From NCBI RefSeq assembly GCF_021026375.1, contig NZ_JAJNDB010000001.1, forward strand, positions 1,178,001 to 1,242,000: a stretch of 64,000 nucleotides of DNA. The letters run 5' to 3'. Source of the stretch: Actinomycetospora endophytica. Lineage in GTDB: Bacteria; Actinomycetota; Actinomycetes; Mycobacteriales; Pseudonocardiaceae. Shown in pieces: positions 15,405 through 24,163 of this stretch. The notes beneath the pieces are model-generated. The model saw only the letters and a program-made list of their open reading frames with translations. It was not told the DNA's origin and did not search any database. Every line of letters begins with the position of its first letter. Position 1 is the stretch's first letter. The translations under genes and the position numbers were made by a program.

Positions 15405-17383
15405 CGCTCCTCGACGCGCTGTTCTCGCCGCGCCGGGTCGCGCTGGTCGGGGCCTCCGACCGGGTCGGGAGCCTCGGGCAGGTACTGGCCGCGAACCTCG
15501 CGGACTTCCCCGGCGAGGTGGTGCCGGTGCGCGGCGGGGAGTCGCTGCGCGACGTCACCGGGCCGATCGACCTCGCCGTCGTCTCGGTGCCCGCGAAGGC
15601 CGTGCCCGCCGTCGCCGCCGACGCGGCCGCCGCGGGTGTGACGGCGATGGTGGTGCTCTCCGGCGGGTTCGCCGAGACCGGTCCGGACGGGACGGCGTTG
15701 CAGGACGAGCTGGTCGAGGCGTCGGGGGCGGTGCGCGTCGTCGGGCCGAACTGCTTCGGCATCCAGAACTGCGACCTGCCGCTGAACGCCTCGATGGCGA
15801 CCGGGCTCCCCGACGGCGGCGGCGGCATCTCGCTGATCAGCCAGTCCGGGGCGTACGGGATGGCGATCCGGACGCTCGCCGTCGACGAGCGCACCCGCTT
15901 CGCGAAGATCCTCGCCCCGGGCAACACCTGCGACGTGACCATCGCCGAGCTGCTCGCCGAGCTCTCCGCCGATCCCGCGACGCGGACGCTGTGCTTCCTG
16001 CTCGAGTCCCTGTCCGACGGGCGCGCGTTCGTCGGGACCGCGCGGCGGACCGGGGTGACGAAGCCGGTGATCGTCGCGAAGACCGGGCGCTCGGCGGCCG
16101 GGGCGCGGGCGGCGGCGTCGCACACCGCGGCCCTGGCCTCCTCCGAGAAGGTGTGGCAGGGCGTCTTCCGCCAGGCCGGGATCGTCGAGGTGGGCTCGGG
16201 GCAGGAGCTCCTCGACGTCGCGCGGGCGCTGGACGGGCAGCCCCACCCGGCCGGGAACCGGGTCGCGGTGATCACCAACTCCGGCGGGGTGGGCGTCGAG
16301 CTGTGCGACCTGCTCGCCGACGAGGGCCTCACGGTCCCGGCGCTGTCGCCGGCGCTGCAGGAACGGATCCGGGCGATGCTGCCCGCGTTCGCGAGCCCGG
16401 TGAACCCGGTGGACGTGACCCCGGTGTGGTCACGGTTCGCCGAGCTGTACCCGGCCCTGACGGATCTGCTCGCCCGCAGCGGCGAGGTCGACGTCGTCGT
16501 CCCGGTCCTGCTGCAGCGCGCGGCGATGGACGCGGCGACCGCGGAGGGCCTGCGGGCCACCGTCGCGACGCTGCGCGCGGACGGGGTGGAGGTGCCGGTG
16601 GCGGTGTGCTGGGTCGCGCCGCGCGACGCCCGCCCGAACGCCGACCTGCTCCAGGAGAGCGGGGTGCCGTGCTTCGACTGGCCGGCGCGGACCGCCCGCG
16701 CGCTCGGCCACGCCCACCGCTGGGCCCGCACCCGGGAACGACCGCTGCCGGCGACGCGTCCGGTGGTTCCGGTCGAGGCCCCGCCGGCCCTGGACCCCGA
16801 GGCCGGTGCGACGTTCCTCGCCCGCTTCGGGGTGACGACGGCGCGGTCCGTCGCCTGCGCCGACGCCGACGAGGCCGTCACGGCGGCCGGTGACGCGTTT
16901 CCCGTCGTCGTGAAGATCGCGAGCGCGGCGCACCGCACCGAGCTGGGCGGGGTGCGGGTCGGGCTGTCCTCGGCGACCGAGGTGCGGGACGCGGCGTCCG
17001 AGCTGCTGGCGCACGGGCCGGTGCTCGTCCAGCCGCAGCTCACCGGGGTCGAGGTGGCCGTCGGCGCGCTGCGCGACCCGGTGTTCGGGCCGGTGGTCAT
17101 GGCCGGGCTGGGCGGGGTCTGGATCGAGGTCCTCGCCGACGTCGGGTTCGCCCTCGCCCCGCTCGACCGGGCCGACGCCCGCGAGCTGCTCACCCGGCTG
17201 CGGGGCTACGCGCTGCTGACCGGGGCGCGCGGGGCCGGGTCGGTGGACCTCGACGCTCTGGCCGACGTGATCGTCGGGGCCGGCGACGCGCTGGTCGCGG
17301 CCGACGGTGTCTCCGAGATCGACCTCAACCCGGTGCTCGCGACGCCGGAGCGCGCGGTGGCGGTGGACTGGAAGGTCGCGTGA
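15401..17383 (+). CDS. ADP-forming acyl-CoA synthetase (acetate-CoA ligase, NDP-forming, fused alpha-beta)
   Basis: This fused enzyme (660 aa) makes an acyl-CoA from a carboxylate, CoA and ATP through a phospho-histidine. The N-terminal CoA-binding domain shows VALVGASDRVGSLGQVL, then GPNCFGIQN. The phosphorylated His is expected in AASHTAALAS (about residue 240). The C-terminal ATP-grasp part begins with FPVVVKIASAAHRTELGGV. Its GTG overlaps the CoA-transferase B stop. It could activate a carboxymethyl- or carboxyalkyl-CoM, or ordinary acetate or acetoacetate, to a CoA ester. Run in reverse it would conserve energy as ATP. The reaction class is firm and the substrate unknown. Confidence 0.8.
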   Translation: MTLLDALFSPRRVALVGASDRVGSLGQVLAANLADFPGEVVPVRGGESLRDVTGPIDLAVVSVPAKAVPAVAADAAAAGVTAMVVLSGGFAETGPDGTALQDELVEASGAVRVVGPNCFGIQNCDLPLNASMATGLPDGGGGISLISQSGAYGMAIRTLAVDERTRFAKILAPGNTCDVTIAELLAELSADPATRTLCFLLESLSDGRAFVGTARRTGVTKPVIVAKTGRSAAGARAAASHTAALASSEKVWQGVFRQAGIVEVGSGQELLDVARALDGQPHPAGNRVAVITNSGGVGVELCDLLADEGLTVPALSPALQERIRAMLPAFASPVNPVDVTPVWSRFAELYPALTDLLARSGEVDVVVPVLLQRAAMDAATAEGLRATVATLRADGVEVPVAVCWVAPRDARPNADLLQESGVPCFDWPARTARALGHAHRWARTRERPLPATRPVVPVEAPPALDPEAGATFLARFGVTTARSVACADADEAVTAAGDAFPVVVKIASAAHRTELGGVRVGLSSATEVRDAASELLAHGPVLVQPQLTGVEVAVGALRDPVFGPVVMAGLGGVWIEVLADVGFALAPLDRADARELLTRLRGYALLTGARGAGSVDLDALADVIVGAGDALVAADGVSEIDLNPVLATPERAVAVDWKVA

Positions 17384-17462
17384 GCAGATCGGGGAGCGCA
17401 AGACCTGTCCGGATACCTGTCCCCGGCAGTACGGTATGTGATCTACAGCACAGGAGTGTGCG

Positions 17463-18083
17463 ATGGCGGCGTCGATGACGATGGGCCTGCCCGGCGTCCG
17501 GTTGACGCCGGGCGATCACATCTGCGCCTTCTTCCGCGGCGCCCGGGAACGCGACGCGCTGCTGGTCCCCTACCTGCGCGAAGGGCTGCGGGCCGGGGAC
17601 ATGTGTCTGTGCGTGACCGACGACCCGACGGCCGCGGTCGGCGAGCTGGTCGCCGAGTCGGCGTCGGACCCCGAGCTCGCCCGCGGCCGGTTGCGCTCGA
17701 CCGACTCCGAGTCGACCTACCTCGCCGACGGCTGCTTCGTCATCGACCGGATGCTCGGCTTCTGGGAGACCGAGGTCGGCGGCGCCGTGGTGCGCGACGG
17801 GTTCGACTCGGTGCGCTCGGTCGGGGAGATGACGTGGGCGCTGAGCGGGCGCCCCGGCGTCGAGGGGCTGATCTCGTACGAGTCGCGGCTCAACGACTTC
17901 CTGCCGCGCTACCCGCTCGTCGCGCTCTGCCTGTACGACCTCGAGCGGTTCAGCGACGGCGAGATCGTCGTCGAGATCCTCCAGACCCACCCGGCCGTGC
18001 TGATCGGCGGCGAGCTCGTCGAGAACCCCTGGTACACCGATCCGCACGACTACCTCGGCCGGAGACCGGCCACCGCGTCGTGA
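17463..18083 (+). CDS. MEDS-domain sensor protein
   Basis: This 206-residue protein is almost entirely one MEDS (methanogen/methylotroph DcmR sensory) domain. GDHICAFFRGARERD near residue 18 and the block PYLREGLRAGDMCLCVTDD are the domain hallmarks, and a second conserved piece is GLISYESRLNDFLPRYPL. MEDS domains are thought to sense small organic substrates such as halomethanes or alkenes and control transcription with a partner. Here the partner is the PucR-type regulator, whose GTG overlaps this stop. GGAG sits 8 bases before the ATG. The 79-base gap upstream contains two ACCTGTCC repeats (about 17403 and 17416) that may be operator half-sites. Confidence 0.8.
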   Translation: MAASMTMGLPGVRLTPGDHICAFFRGARERDALLVPYLREGLRAGDMCLCVTDDPTAAVGELVAESASDPELARGRLRSTDSESTYLADGCFVIDRMLGFWETEVGGAVVRDGFDSVRSVGEMTWALSGRPGVEGLISYESRLNDFLPRYPLVALCLYDLERFSDGEIVVEILQTHPAVLIGGELVENPWYTDPHDYLGRRPATAS

Positions 18084-19723
18084 TCTCCGCGCCGCCGGAC
18101 CGGGCGGAGCGCGAGCTCCTCTCGAGCATGCGCAGCCTGCTCCTGCTCGGGAAGATGATGGCCGAGGGTGCGGACGAGCGGCAGATCGTCCTGCTGGCGA
18201 GCGGGGCGGCCCCGTCGCTCGCGCGCTGCGGGTACGCGCAGGTGGTGCTTCCCGGGGACACCGGCCCACGCGAGCTCGCCGCCGAGATCGCCGGGCTCGG
18301 GCCGTCCGGCGGACCGGTGCGCGTGCCCGGGCTCGAGCACGGCTGGGCGTGGCCGTTGCGCCAGACCGAGGACCCGCTCGGCCACCTCGTCGTCGGGGGG
18401 CCGGCCGAGTTCTCCGGCGAGGAGACCTTCCTGCTGCGGGCGCTGGCCCAGCAGACCGGCGACGCCCTGGCCAACCGCCGCCTGCACGACCAGGAACAGG
18501 CCACCGCCGCCACCCTCGTCGCGGTCAACGACCGGCTGCGCGGCACCGTCGAGGCGCTGCGCCGGAGTATGGACATCCACTCCCGGCTCACCGCCGTGGC
18601 CGTCTCCGGGGAGGGGCAGGACGGGATCGCCCGCGCGGTGCACGACCTGACCGGGCTGGGCGTGGCGATCGAGGACCGCTACGGCAACCTGCAGGCGTGG
18701 GCCGGCCCCGACCGGCCGTCGGTGTACCCGAAGGAGCCGCCCGCGTGCCGGGAGCGGCTGATCGCCCGCATCGCCCGGGAGGCCCGGCCGCTGCGACACG
18801 GGACGCAGGTCGTGGCGCTCGCGCACCCGCAGGGCGACACGCTCGGGGCGATCGTGCTCCACGACCCGGACCAGCGCGCCGGCGAGGCCGAGCTCATGGC
18901 GCTGGAGCACGGCGCGACGATCCTCGCGATGGAGCTCGCGCGCGTGCGCAGCCTCGCCGAGAGCGAGCTGCGGCTGCGTCGCGACGTGGTCGACGAGCTG
19001 CTCGGCGGCACCGACGAGGAGTCCAGCCTCGCCCGGGCGATGGCGCTGGGCTACGACCTGCAGCGCCCGCACCGGGTCGTCGTCGTCGAGGGCCACGGCC
19101 GGGTGCGGGACGACGACGCGTTCTTCCAGGCCGTCCGCCGGGCCGCGCGCGACGAGCCCGCCGGGACGCTCGTCGTCGCGCGCCGCGAGGAGGTGGTCCT
19201 GCTCGCCGACAGCGAGCCGGACTGGGAGCACCTGCGGCGCGCGGTGCTGCGCGAGCTCGGGGGCGGGCGCGCGCGGATGGGCGTCGGGCAGCGGTGCGAG
19301 CAGGTGGGCGACTTCCCCCGCTCGTACCGGCAGGCCCGGCTGGCCCTGCGGCTGCCCGCGCAGGCGGAGTGGGACGACCGCGCGATCCGGTTCGACGACC
19401 TCGGGGTCTACCAGCTGTTGGTGGGGATCGAGGACCTCGGGGAGATCGAGCGGTTCGTGCAGCACTGGCTCGGCAAGCTGCTCGAGTACGACACCAGCCG
19501 CGGCTCGGAGCTGGTGCGCACCCTCGCCCACCACCTCGAGCGCGGCGGGAACTACGAGCTGACCGCGAAGTCGCTCATCGTGCACCGCAACACGCTGAAG
19601 TACCGCCTCCAGCGGATCCGGCAGATCGCCGGGGTCGATCTCGGCGATCCCGACGTCTGGTTCAACCTGCACCTGGCCACGCGGGCCTGGCGGACGCTCG
19701 AGGTGCTGCGCGCGAGCCGTTAG
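18080..19723 (+). CDS. PucR/CdaR-family transcriptional regulator with GAF-like sensory region
   Basis: This is a 547-residue regulator. The C-terminal PucR helix-turn-helix (HTH_30) is clear: GGNYELTAKSLIVHRNTLKY and RLQRIRQIAGVDL, followed by WFNLHLATRAW. The middle shows a GGDEF-derived, non-catalytic domain typical of the CdaR group, and residues 20-150 look GAF-like with a helical linker rich in Arg and Glu. It starts in a GTGA overlap with the MEDS sensor, so the two probably act as a pair. I recall a MEDS/PucR pair (EtnR1/EtnR2) beside ethene-degradation genes in mycobacteria. By position it most likely controls the CoM operons. Its stop overlaps the convergent aminotransferase stop by 4 bases. 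Confidence 0.8.
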   Translation: MISAPPDRAERELLSSMRSLLLLGKMMAEGADERQIVLLASGAAPSLARCGYAQVVLPGDTGPRELAAEIAGLGPSGGPVRVPGLEHGWAWPLRQTEDPLGHLVVGGPAEFSGEETFLLRALAQQTGDALANRRLHDQEQATAATLVAVNDRLRGTVEALRRSMDIHSRLTAVAVSGEGQDGIARAVHDLTGLGVAIEDRYGNLQAWAGPDRPSVYPKEPPACRERLIARIAREARPLRHGTQVVALAHPQGDTLGAIVLHDPDQRAGEAELMALEHGATILAMELARVRSLAESELRLRRDVVDELLGGTDEESSLARAMALGYDLQRPHRVVVVEGHGRVRDDDAFFQAVRRAARDEPAGTLVVARREEVVLLADSEPDWEHLRRAVLRELGGGRARMGVGQRCEQVGDFPRSYRQARLALRLPAQAEWDDRAIRFDDLGVYQLLVGIEDLGEIERFVQHWLGKLLEYDTSRGSELVRTLAHHLERGGNYELTAKSLIVHRNTLKYRLQRIRQIAGVDLGDPDVWFNLHLATRAWRTLEVLRASR

Positions 19724-20913
19724 AGCGTCGGGAGCCAGCGGCCGAGACGGTCGAGAGCCTCGCGGACGTCGTCGGTGGCGCCGGCGAACGAGAGCCGGAT
19801 CCAGGTGTGGCCGTCGATCGGGTCGAAGTCGATCCCCGGTGCCACCGCGACCCCGGTCTCGGCGAGGATGCGCTTCCCGAACGCGAGCGTGTCGTCGGTG
19901 TGGTGGCCGACGTCCGCGTAGACGTAGAACGCGCCGTCGGCCGGGGCCAGGCGCGTCAGCCCGATCTGCGGCAGCCCGTCGAGCAGCAGCGCGCGATTGA
20001 TCGCGTACCGCTCGACGTGGCCGTCGGCCTCGGCGTACGCGGCGTCGGTGAAGGCGCCGAGCGCCGCGGCCTGGGCCGGGACCGGCGCGCACACGGTGAA
20101 GTTCCCGGAGATCACGTCGACGGCGCGGCGCAGTCGTTCCGGGACGAGCAGCCAGCCCAGCCGCCACCCGGTCATCGACCAGTACTTCGAGAACGAGGTC
20201 ACGACGACGGCCTCGTGGCTGGTGTTCCACGCGGTCTCGCTGGCCGGGCTCGTGCCGCCCGGGTCGTACTCGATCCCGTGGTAGATCTCGTCGCTGATCA
20301 GCTGGGTGCCGTGCTCGTCGCACCACCGGGCGAGCGCGGCCAGCTCCGCCGGGTCGATGACGGTGCCGGTCGGGTTGGCCGGGCTCGCGACGATCAGGCC
20401 GGCCGGGGCCTCGTCGAGCTCCTCGAGCATCGCCACGGTCGGCTGGAAGCGGGTCTCCGGTCCCGTCGGGAGCTCGACGACGTGGCAGCCGAGGCTCGCG
20501 AGGATGTTCCGGTAGCAGGGGTAGCCGGGGCGGGCGAGGACGACGGTGTCGCCCGCGTCGAACGCCGCCAGGAAGCTCAGCAGGAACCCGCCCGAGCCGC
20601 CGGTGGTGACGATGACGTCGTCCGCGGTCACCGTGTCGTCGCCGTAGCGGCGGCGGTGGTGCGTAGCGATCGCCTCGCGCAGTGCCGGAACGCCGAGCGA
20701 GCCCGAGTAGCCGAGGATCTGCTCGTCGAGGGCCGTGGCGGCGGCGCGCCGGACGTCGACCGGGGCCGGGGTGGAGGGCTGGCCCGCGGAGAGGTTCACC
20801 AGGTCGCCGTGGGTGCGCTGGCGCTCGCCCGCGGCGGCCCACACGTCCATCACGTGGAACGGTGGGACCTGGGCGCGACTCGCGGGATTCCTGGCGGGGC
20901 GCACGGTCGTCAC
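19720..20913 (-). CDS. Class I/II PLP-dependent aminotransferase
   Basis: This 397-residue fold-type I enzyme is of the aspartate/alanine aminotransferase group. The cofactor lysine lies in TSFSKYWSMTGWRLGW, NPTG is in SPANPTGTVID, and IRLSFAGA carries the carboxylate-binding Arg. I chose GTG at 20913 because AGGGTGGA lies just before it and the N-terminus then has family length. It converges on the PucR gene with a 4-base overlap of stops and is probably not part of the CoM operons. The amino donor and acceptor cannot be told from sequence. Confidence 0.8.
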   Translation of the reverse strand: MTTVRPARNPASRAQVPPFHVMDVWAAAGERQRTHGDLVNLSAGQPSTPAPVDVRRAAATALDEQILGYSGSLGVPALREAIATHHRRRYGDDTVTADDVIVTTGGSGGFLLSFLAAFDAGDTVVLARPGYPCYRNILASLGCHVVELPTGPETRFQPTVAMLEELDEAPAGLIVASPANPTGTVIDPAELAALARWCDEHGTQLISDEIYHGIEYDPGGTSPASETAWNTSHEAVVVTSFSKYWSMTGWRLGWLLVPERLRRAVDVISGNFTVCAPVPAQAAALGAFTDAAYAEADGHVERYAINRALLLDGLPQIGLTRLAPADGAFYVYADVGHHTDDTLAFGKRILAETGVAVAPGIDFDPIDGHTWIRLSFAGATDDVREALDRLGRWLPTL

Positions 20914-20953
20914 GCGGTCCACCCTGACACAGCTGCGCCGGGGCCCGATGAGG

Positions 20954-22222
20954 TCAGTAGCCGACGTACGAGTCGCCCCGGGCCAGCGCCTCGACGCCGG
21001 GCACGTTCGACACCGACCCGTACCGTTTGATGGCGTACCGGACCCCCGCGATGATGTTGTCGATCGGGTCGCGGATCTCGCCGTGGCCGGGCAGCTTGTT
21101 GGCGTCGAAGGTCGGGCCGATGGTCTGCATGAGGCCCTGCGACGGGGTGCCCTTCGCCGCGTTGGAGTCCCAGCCGTTGGTGGCGTCCGGGTCCCCGCCG
21201 GATTCGTGGTCGATGATCTTCGCGATGTCGTCCTGGTCCATCTTGTCGGCCGGGACCCCGTGCTCGGCGAGGATCGCGGTGGCCTGACGGATCCAGTCGC
21301 CGACCTTCCCGGGCGGGCCGCCGCCGGGTCCCGACGACGAGGTCTCGCTCGTCCCGGAGGCGGAGTGGCCGCCGCCACCGTCGGTGCTCGTGTCACCGCC
21401 GTGGCTGGTGCTGGAGCTGTCGCCGTCGTGGGAGTCGTCGCCCGAGTGGCCGCTGTGGGTGGCGCCGCTGTGTGTGCCCCCGCTCCCGGCCTCGGATCCC
21501 GTGCTCTCGACCGCCGACCCGCCGTCGTGACCCTGCCCCGACCCGTCGTCGTCCCCGGAGCCGGTGATCCGGGCCGACTGCACCGGTTCGTCGGCGCCGA
21601 CCGTGGCCTGCTGCCGGTCCGACCAGCGGGACGAGGCCCCGGAGGCCGAGGAGACGCCCGCGTCGGGGGAACGCAGGCGCGACCACCCGGTCATGGCTCC
21701 GGAGAGCGCGCGCAGCCGGCGGGCGGAGACGGCGACCTCGGCCTCGGCGCGGTCGAGCGCGTCCTGGGCCCGGGCGGTGGGCTCGGCGACCGCCGCCCGG
21801 ACCTCGGCGACGCTCGGCGAACCGAGTGCCCCGCCCCGGGAGTGGGCCGCGTCCAGGGCGTCCGAGACGTGACCCGCGACCTCGTCGCGCAGCGCCTGCA
21901 GCGTCTGCCCGAGGTCGGCGAGCTCGCGCTGGGCGGCCCGGGCGGCGTCGCCCGTGCCGGCGCCGGCACGGGAGAACTCGGCGGTGTAGCGGGTGAACGC
22001 GTCGGCGCCGGGGCCCTGCCAGGCGCGCCCGACGTCGTCGCCCCCGCCCGACACCGCGCGCATCGAGTCGTCCATCCCGTCGGCGAGCGCCGCGAACCGG
22101 CGGCCGAGGTCGGTCACGGCCGCGGCGTCCACCCGGTCAACCCGGTCGGCGATCGCGAGCAGCGCCTCCGTGCCCGGTGTCGACTCCAGCGCGCCCACGA
22201 CGTCGTACCCCCAGCCCGCCAC
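20954..22222 (-). CDS. WXG100-like / lytic transglycosylase fusion protein, probable ESX-type substrate
   Basis: The protein (422 aa) has three parts. Residues 1-190 are helical and resemble WXG100/LXG-type N-termini of type VII secretion substrates, with AWQGPGADAFTRY at the place of the WXG turn. Residues 195-310 are low-complexity Ser/Gly/His/Asp with many GHSGDDS-like units. Residues 320-422 form an SLT-type muramidase domain, with the catalytic Glu in IIDHESGGDP followed by SQGLMQTIGPTF and DNIIAGVRYAI. It would cut cell-wall peptidoglycan after export. There is no Sec signal. The upstream small gene ends 7 bases before its GTG start and is likely its partner. No ESX core genes are in the window. 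Confidence 0.7.
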   Translation of the reverse strand: MAGWGYDVVGALESTPGTEALLAIADRVDRVDAAAVTDLGRRFAALADGMDDSMRAVSGGGDDVGRAWQGPGADAFTRYTAEFSRAGAGTGDAARAAQRELADLGQTLQALRDEVAGHVSDALDAAHSRGGALGSPSVAEVRAAVAEPTARAQDALDRAEAEVAVSARRLRALSGAMTGWSRLRSPDAGVSSASGASSRWSDRQQATVGADEPVQSARITGSGDDDGSGQGHDGGSAVESTGSEAGSGGTHSGATHSGHSGDDSHDGDSSSTSHGGDTSTDGGGGHSASGTSETSSSGPGGGPPGKVGDWIRQATAILAEHGVPADKMDQDDIAKIIDHESGGDPDATNGWDSNAAKGTPSQGLMQTIGPTFDANKLPGHGEIRDPIDNIIAGVRYAIKRYGSVSNVPGVEALARGDSYVGY

Positions 22223-22229
22223 GGACCAC

Positions 22230-22610
22230 TCACCGCAGGGCGGCCAGGGCGCCCAGTCCCGACGACGAGAAGGTCCGCGTGCCGCTGGAGAGCCCGCTCG
22301 CCCCGCGGGTCACCGCGCGGACGCCGCTCGCCGAGTCGGAGTCGGCGCCCTGCATCGAGCGGAGTGTGGCGTCGAGCGCTCGGTCGACCTCGTCCATGCG
22401 CGCGCCGCCCGCGGTGAGCTCGCTCTCCAGGGCGGCGCGCAGGTCGGCGAGCGCCCCGGTCAGGGAGCCGCCCGCCTCGAGCCCGTCCACCCCGAGATCC
22501 ACCGATCCGGCGCCGAGCACGTCGGCGAGCGCCGGGATGCGGCGCGCCTGTGCCGATGCGGCGACGCGCGCCTGCTCGATGGCGGCGGAGCCGTAGACGA
22601 GGTCGGGCAT
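22230..22610 (-). CDS. Small WXG100/ESX-like helical protein, partner of the transglycosylase fusion
   Basis: This 126-residue alanine-rich helical protein has no cysteine and no signal peptide. The core (ALADLRAALESELTAGGARMDEVDRAL split over two helices) resembles small EsxA/EspC-type proteins that pair with longer secreted partners, but a clear WXG is absent. The ATG at 22610 was chosen because upstream codons run into the dispersed repeat at 22703-22740. The gene is 7 bases upstream of the transglycosylase fusion and on the same strand, so the two form an operon. The family assignment is tentative. Confidence 0.5.
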   Translation of the reverse strand: MPDLVYGSAAIEQARVAASAQARRIPALADVLGAGSVDLGVDGLEAGGSLTGALADLRAALESELTAGGARMDEVDRALDATLRSMQGADSDSASGVRAVTRGASGLSSGTRTFSSSGLGALAALR

Positions 22611-22702
22611 GCCGGGGAGCGTAGGTCGGCGTCGTGGGCCCCGGTGGCGGTTCGGCACAACTCGCGGGGGCGTGATCGGGCGCGACATCGAGGATGTGGA
22701 GT

Positions 22703-22740
22703 TGCTGACATCCAACGTCAGCGGTGCCGCATCGCTGACG
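22703..22740. repeat. GTCAG/CTGAC dispersed palindromic element, copy A
   Basis: An 8-base perfect inverted repeat, CGTCAGCG at 22716-22723 and CGCTGACG at 22733-22740, is preceded by a further CTGAC. On the minus strand, about 27 bases match copy B at 33472-33526 with a single difference. It sits between purD and the WXG100-like gene. Its minus-strand reading gives VSDAAPLTLDVSNST, related to the peptides read from copies B and C. Confidence 0.7.
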
Positions 22741-22747
22741 GAGCCGA

Positions 22748-24010
22748 TCAGCCCGGGACCGAGATCCGACCCTCGACCGCCGCCCGCGCGATGTCGGTGC
22801 GGGCGTGGCCGCCGGGCAGGTGCACCGCGTCGAGCTTCGTGTAGGCGTCCGCGCGGGCGTCCTCGAGCGTCGGACCGGTCCCGACCACCGAGAGCACTCG
22901 CCCACCCGCGGAGACCACCGCCCCGTCGTCGCGCCGCCGCGTCCCGGCATGCAGCACGCCGCGCCCGTCCGCGCCGGTGATCACCTCGCCGGTCCGGACC
23001 GAGCCGGGGTAGCCCTCGGCGGCCATCACGACCGTCACCGCGTAGCCGTCCGTCCAGGTCGGCGCGGGTTCCGCGCCGAGCCGGCCGGTCGCCGTCGCCA
23101 GCAGCAGCGAGGACAGCGACGAGCGCAGCAGCGCCAGCACCGCCTGGGTCTCCGGGTCGCCGAAGCGGGCGTTGAACTCCACGACCTGCGGCCCGGACGA
23201 GGTGAGCGCGAGCCCCGCGTAGAGCAGGCCCGAGAAGGGCGTCCCGCGCCGCGCCATCTCGGCGGCGACCGGGCGCACGATCCGCTCCACCACGTCGTCG
23301 ACCAGCGAGGACGGCGCCCAGGGCAACGGCGCGTAGGCGCCCATGCCGCCGGTGTTGGGGCCCGCGTCGTCGTCGCCGAGGCGCTTGGCGTCCTGCGCGG
23401 GCAGCAGCGGCACGACGTCGGTGCCGTCGACGCAGCAGAACAGCGACACCTCGGGCCCGTCCAGGAACGACTCGAACAGCACCGGATGCCCCGAGTCGAG
23501 CAGCGTCATCGCGTGGGCCCGGGCGTCGTCGTACTCGGGGGTCACGAGCACGCCCTTGCCCGCGGCGAGGCCGTCGTCCTTCACCACCCAGGGTGCGCCG
23601 AACTTCTCCAGCACGGCGTCCAGCCGGGCGGGGGTGTCGACGATCTCGGAGGTCGCCGTCGGCACCCCGGCCGACGCCATGACGTCCTTGGCGAACGCCT
23701 TCGAGCCCTCGATCCGGGCGGCCGCCGCGGTCGGGCCGAAACAGGGGATGCCCGCCTCACGCAGTGCGTCGCCCACGCCCGCGACCAGCGGTGCCTCCGG
23801 GCCGACGACGACGAGGTCCGCCCGCCAGCGCCGCGCCAGGTCGACGACGTCGGGTCCCGACGTCGGGTCGGCGAGCCCCGGGTGCTCGGCGACGCCGGCG
23901 GTGCCGGCGTTGCCCGGGGCGGCCGCGAGGGCCGTCACGGCCGGATCGGCGGCGAGGGCGAGCAGCAGGGCGTGTTCGCGGGCTCCGGACCCGACGACCA
24001 GGACGCGCAC
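22748..24010 (-). CDS. purD: Phosphoribosylamine-glycine ligase
   Basis: PurD joins glycine to 5-phosphoribosylamine to give GAR in purine synthesis. The N-terminus [19 protein letters not shown] is diagnostic, followed by PGNAGTAG and the ATP-grasp block with [12 protein letters not shown]; the metal-binding segment [16 protein letters not shown] lies near residue 290. The length of 420 aa is normal for PurD. The GTG at 24010 starts exactly at the conserved N-terminus. The stop lies a few bases from dispersed repeat copy A. No other early pur gene is adjacent; purA is 2 kb away on the same strand. Confidence 0.95.
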   Translation of the reverse strand: MRVLVVGSGAREHALLLALAADPAVTALAAAPGNAGTAGVAEHPGLADPTSGPDVVDLARRWRADLVVVGPEAPLVAGVGDALREAGIPCFGPTAAAARIEGSKAFAKDVMASAGVPTATSEIVDTPARLDAVLEKFGAPWVVKDDGLAAGKGVLVTPEYDDARAHAMTLLDSGHPVLFESFLDGPEVSLFCCVDGTDVVPLLPAQDAKRLGDDDAGPNTGGMGAYAPLPWAPSSLVDDVVERIVRPVAAEMARRGTPFSGLLYAGLALTSSGPQVVEFNARFGDPETQAVLALLRSSLSSLLLATATGRLGAEPAPTWTDGYAVTVVMAAEGYPGSVRTGEVITGADGRGVLHAGTRRRDDGAVVSAGGRVLSVVGTGPTLEDARADAYTKLDAVHLPGGHARTDIARAAVEGRISVPG

Positions 24011-24163
24011 GGCCGCCGACCCTACGGGGCCGGGGTCCGCCTCACCGCCCCAGCCCGGACGAACGACCCAGGGGCGGGGAGGGCTCCGTCGTCGAGCATG
24101 TGGCCTGATCGTGTGGCGCGGCGACGCGAGGATCACAGGTACCCCGGGTGTCAGTCTGATCAC

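Noticed and set aside
15401-17383. Succinyl-CoA synthetase (sucCD) assignment
   Set aside because: The two halves are fused in the order CoA-binding, ligase, ATP-grasp, as in acyl-CoA synthetases of the acetate-CoA ligase (ADP-forming) group.
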